From NCBI GenBank assembly GCA_018268835.1, contig JAFDVU010000031.1:1-53240 (forward strand): a stretch of DNA of 53,240 nt. Direction: 5' to 3'. Each line of letters starts with the position of its first letter. The first letter of the stretch is position 1. Below the pieces are notes generated by a model. The model had not been told where the DNA came from. It ran no database searches and saw only the letters and a list, made by a program, of their open reading frames with translations. Both the position numbers and the translations under genes were made by a program. The stretch is from Acidobacteriota bacterium (lineage in GTDB: Bacteria > Acidobacteriota > Terriglobia > Bryobacterales > Bryobacteraceae). Positions 53,183 to 53,240 of the stretch are shown piece by piece.

Positions 53183-53240
53183 CTTTGGATCGAACCGGAA
53201 TCGCCGGCGCGTCAGCGCACGAACCTGTCGCCCGACGGAT

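Overview
The window is a 53 kb GC-rich chromosomal segment carrying about 50 tightly packed protein genes on both strands. No rRNA, tRNA, CRISPR array, transposase or phage gene was seen, and no gap between genes exceeds 300 bases. The gene content points to an acidobacterium of the Solibacter/Bryobacterales kind: an 'ADOP'-type MacB/FtsX permease, many exported enzymes with Tat-like or Sec signals, Pirellula/Verrucomicrobium-type haem-binding cytochromes, GH78 rhamnosidase, heparinase-like lyase, and short GC-rich dispersed repeats. This assignment is an inference from gene families; no rRNA is present to test it.

Layout. (1) 71-3461: an exported coiled-coil protein diverging from a propeller-phosphoesterase. 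(2) 3540-7268: a housekeeping run rsfS-rlmH-accD-folC-plsC (ribosome silencing, 23S rRNA methylation, fatty-acid and folate synthesis, phospholipid acylation), with overlapping or closely spaced genes. (3) 7326-11263: four exported proteins (DinB-like, esterase, M64-like peptidase, Tat-type hypothetical). (4) 11264-18073: ADOP permease, MFS exporter, DUF4920, ExbD/TolR, alpha/beta hydrolase, ZIP metal transporter. (5) 18185-26289: malic enzyme (maeB), cytochrome c, and a divergent GH78 rhamnosidase / heparinase II-III pair. (6) 26436-30636: the nitrogen-control operon amtB-glnB-glnD. (7) 30837-42847: a degenerate response regulator, small membrane proteins, two DUF1801 proteins, VOC, MFS, larE, SDR, ClC channel with TPR partner, glucarate-dehydratase-like enolase, esterase, nitrilase. 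(8) 42966-45577: a TadE-TadE-TadG/VWA cluster. (9) 45587-47715: SGNH hydrolase and a MarR-GNAT fusion regulator. (10) 47860-53164: a translationally coupled respiratory operon.

The most unusual unit is the last one. A single 843-residue protein carries a complete cbb3 oxidase subunit I followed by a CcoO-like mono-haem domain and a CcoP-like di-haem region. It is flanked by two tiny single-pass membrane proteins and followed by an exported DsrE-like sulfur-carrier-type protein, a periplasmic solute-binding protein with no transporter beside it, and a TsdA-like di-haem cytochrome. Together these read as a compact thiosulfate (or related sulfur compound) to oxygen electron-transfer module; the substrate is inferred, not shown.

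Across the window many first genes have a TANNNT-like -10 box only 6-12 bases before the start codon and no usable Shine-Dalgarno site, which suggests widespread leaderless transcription; genes inside operons instead use Shine-Dalgarno sites or stop-start overlaps.
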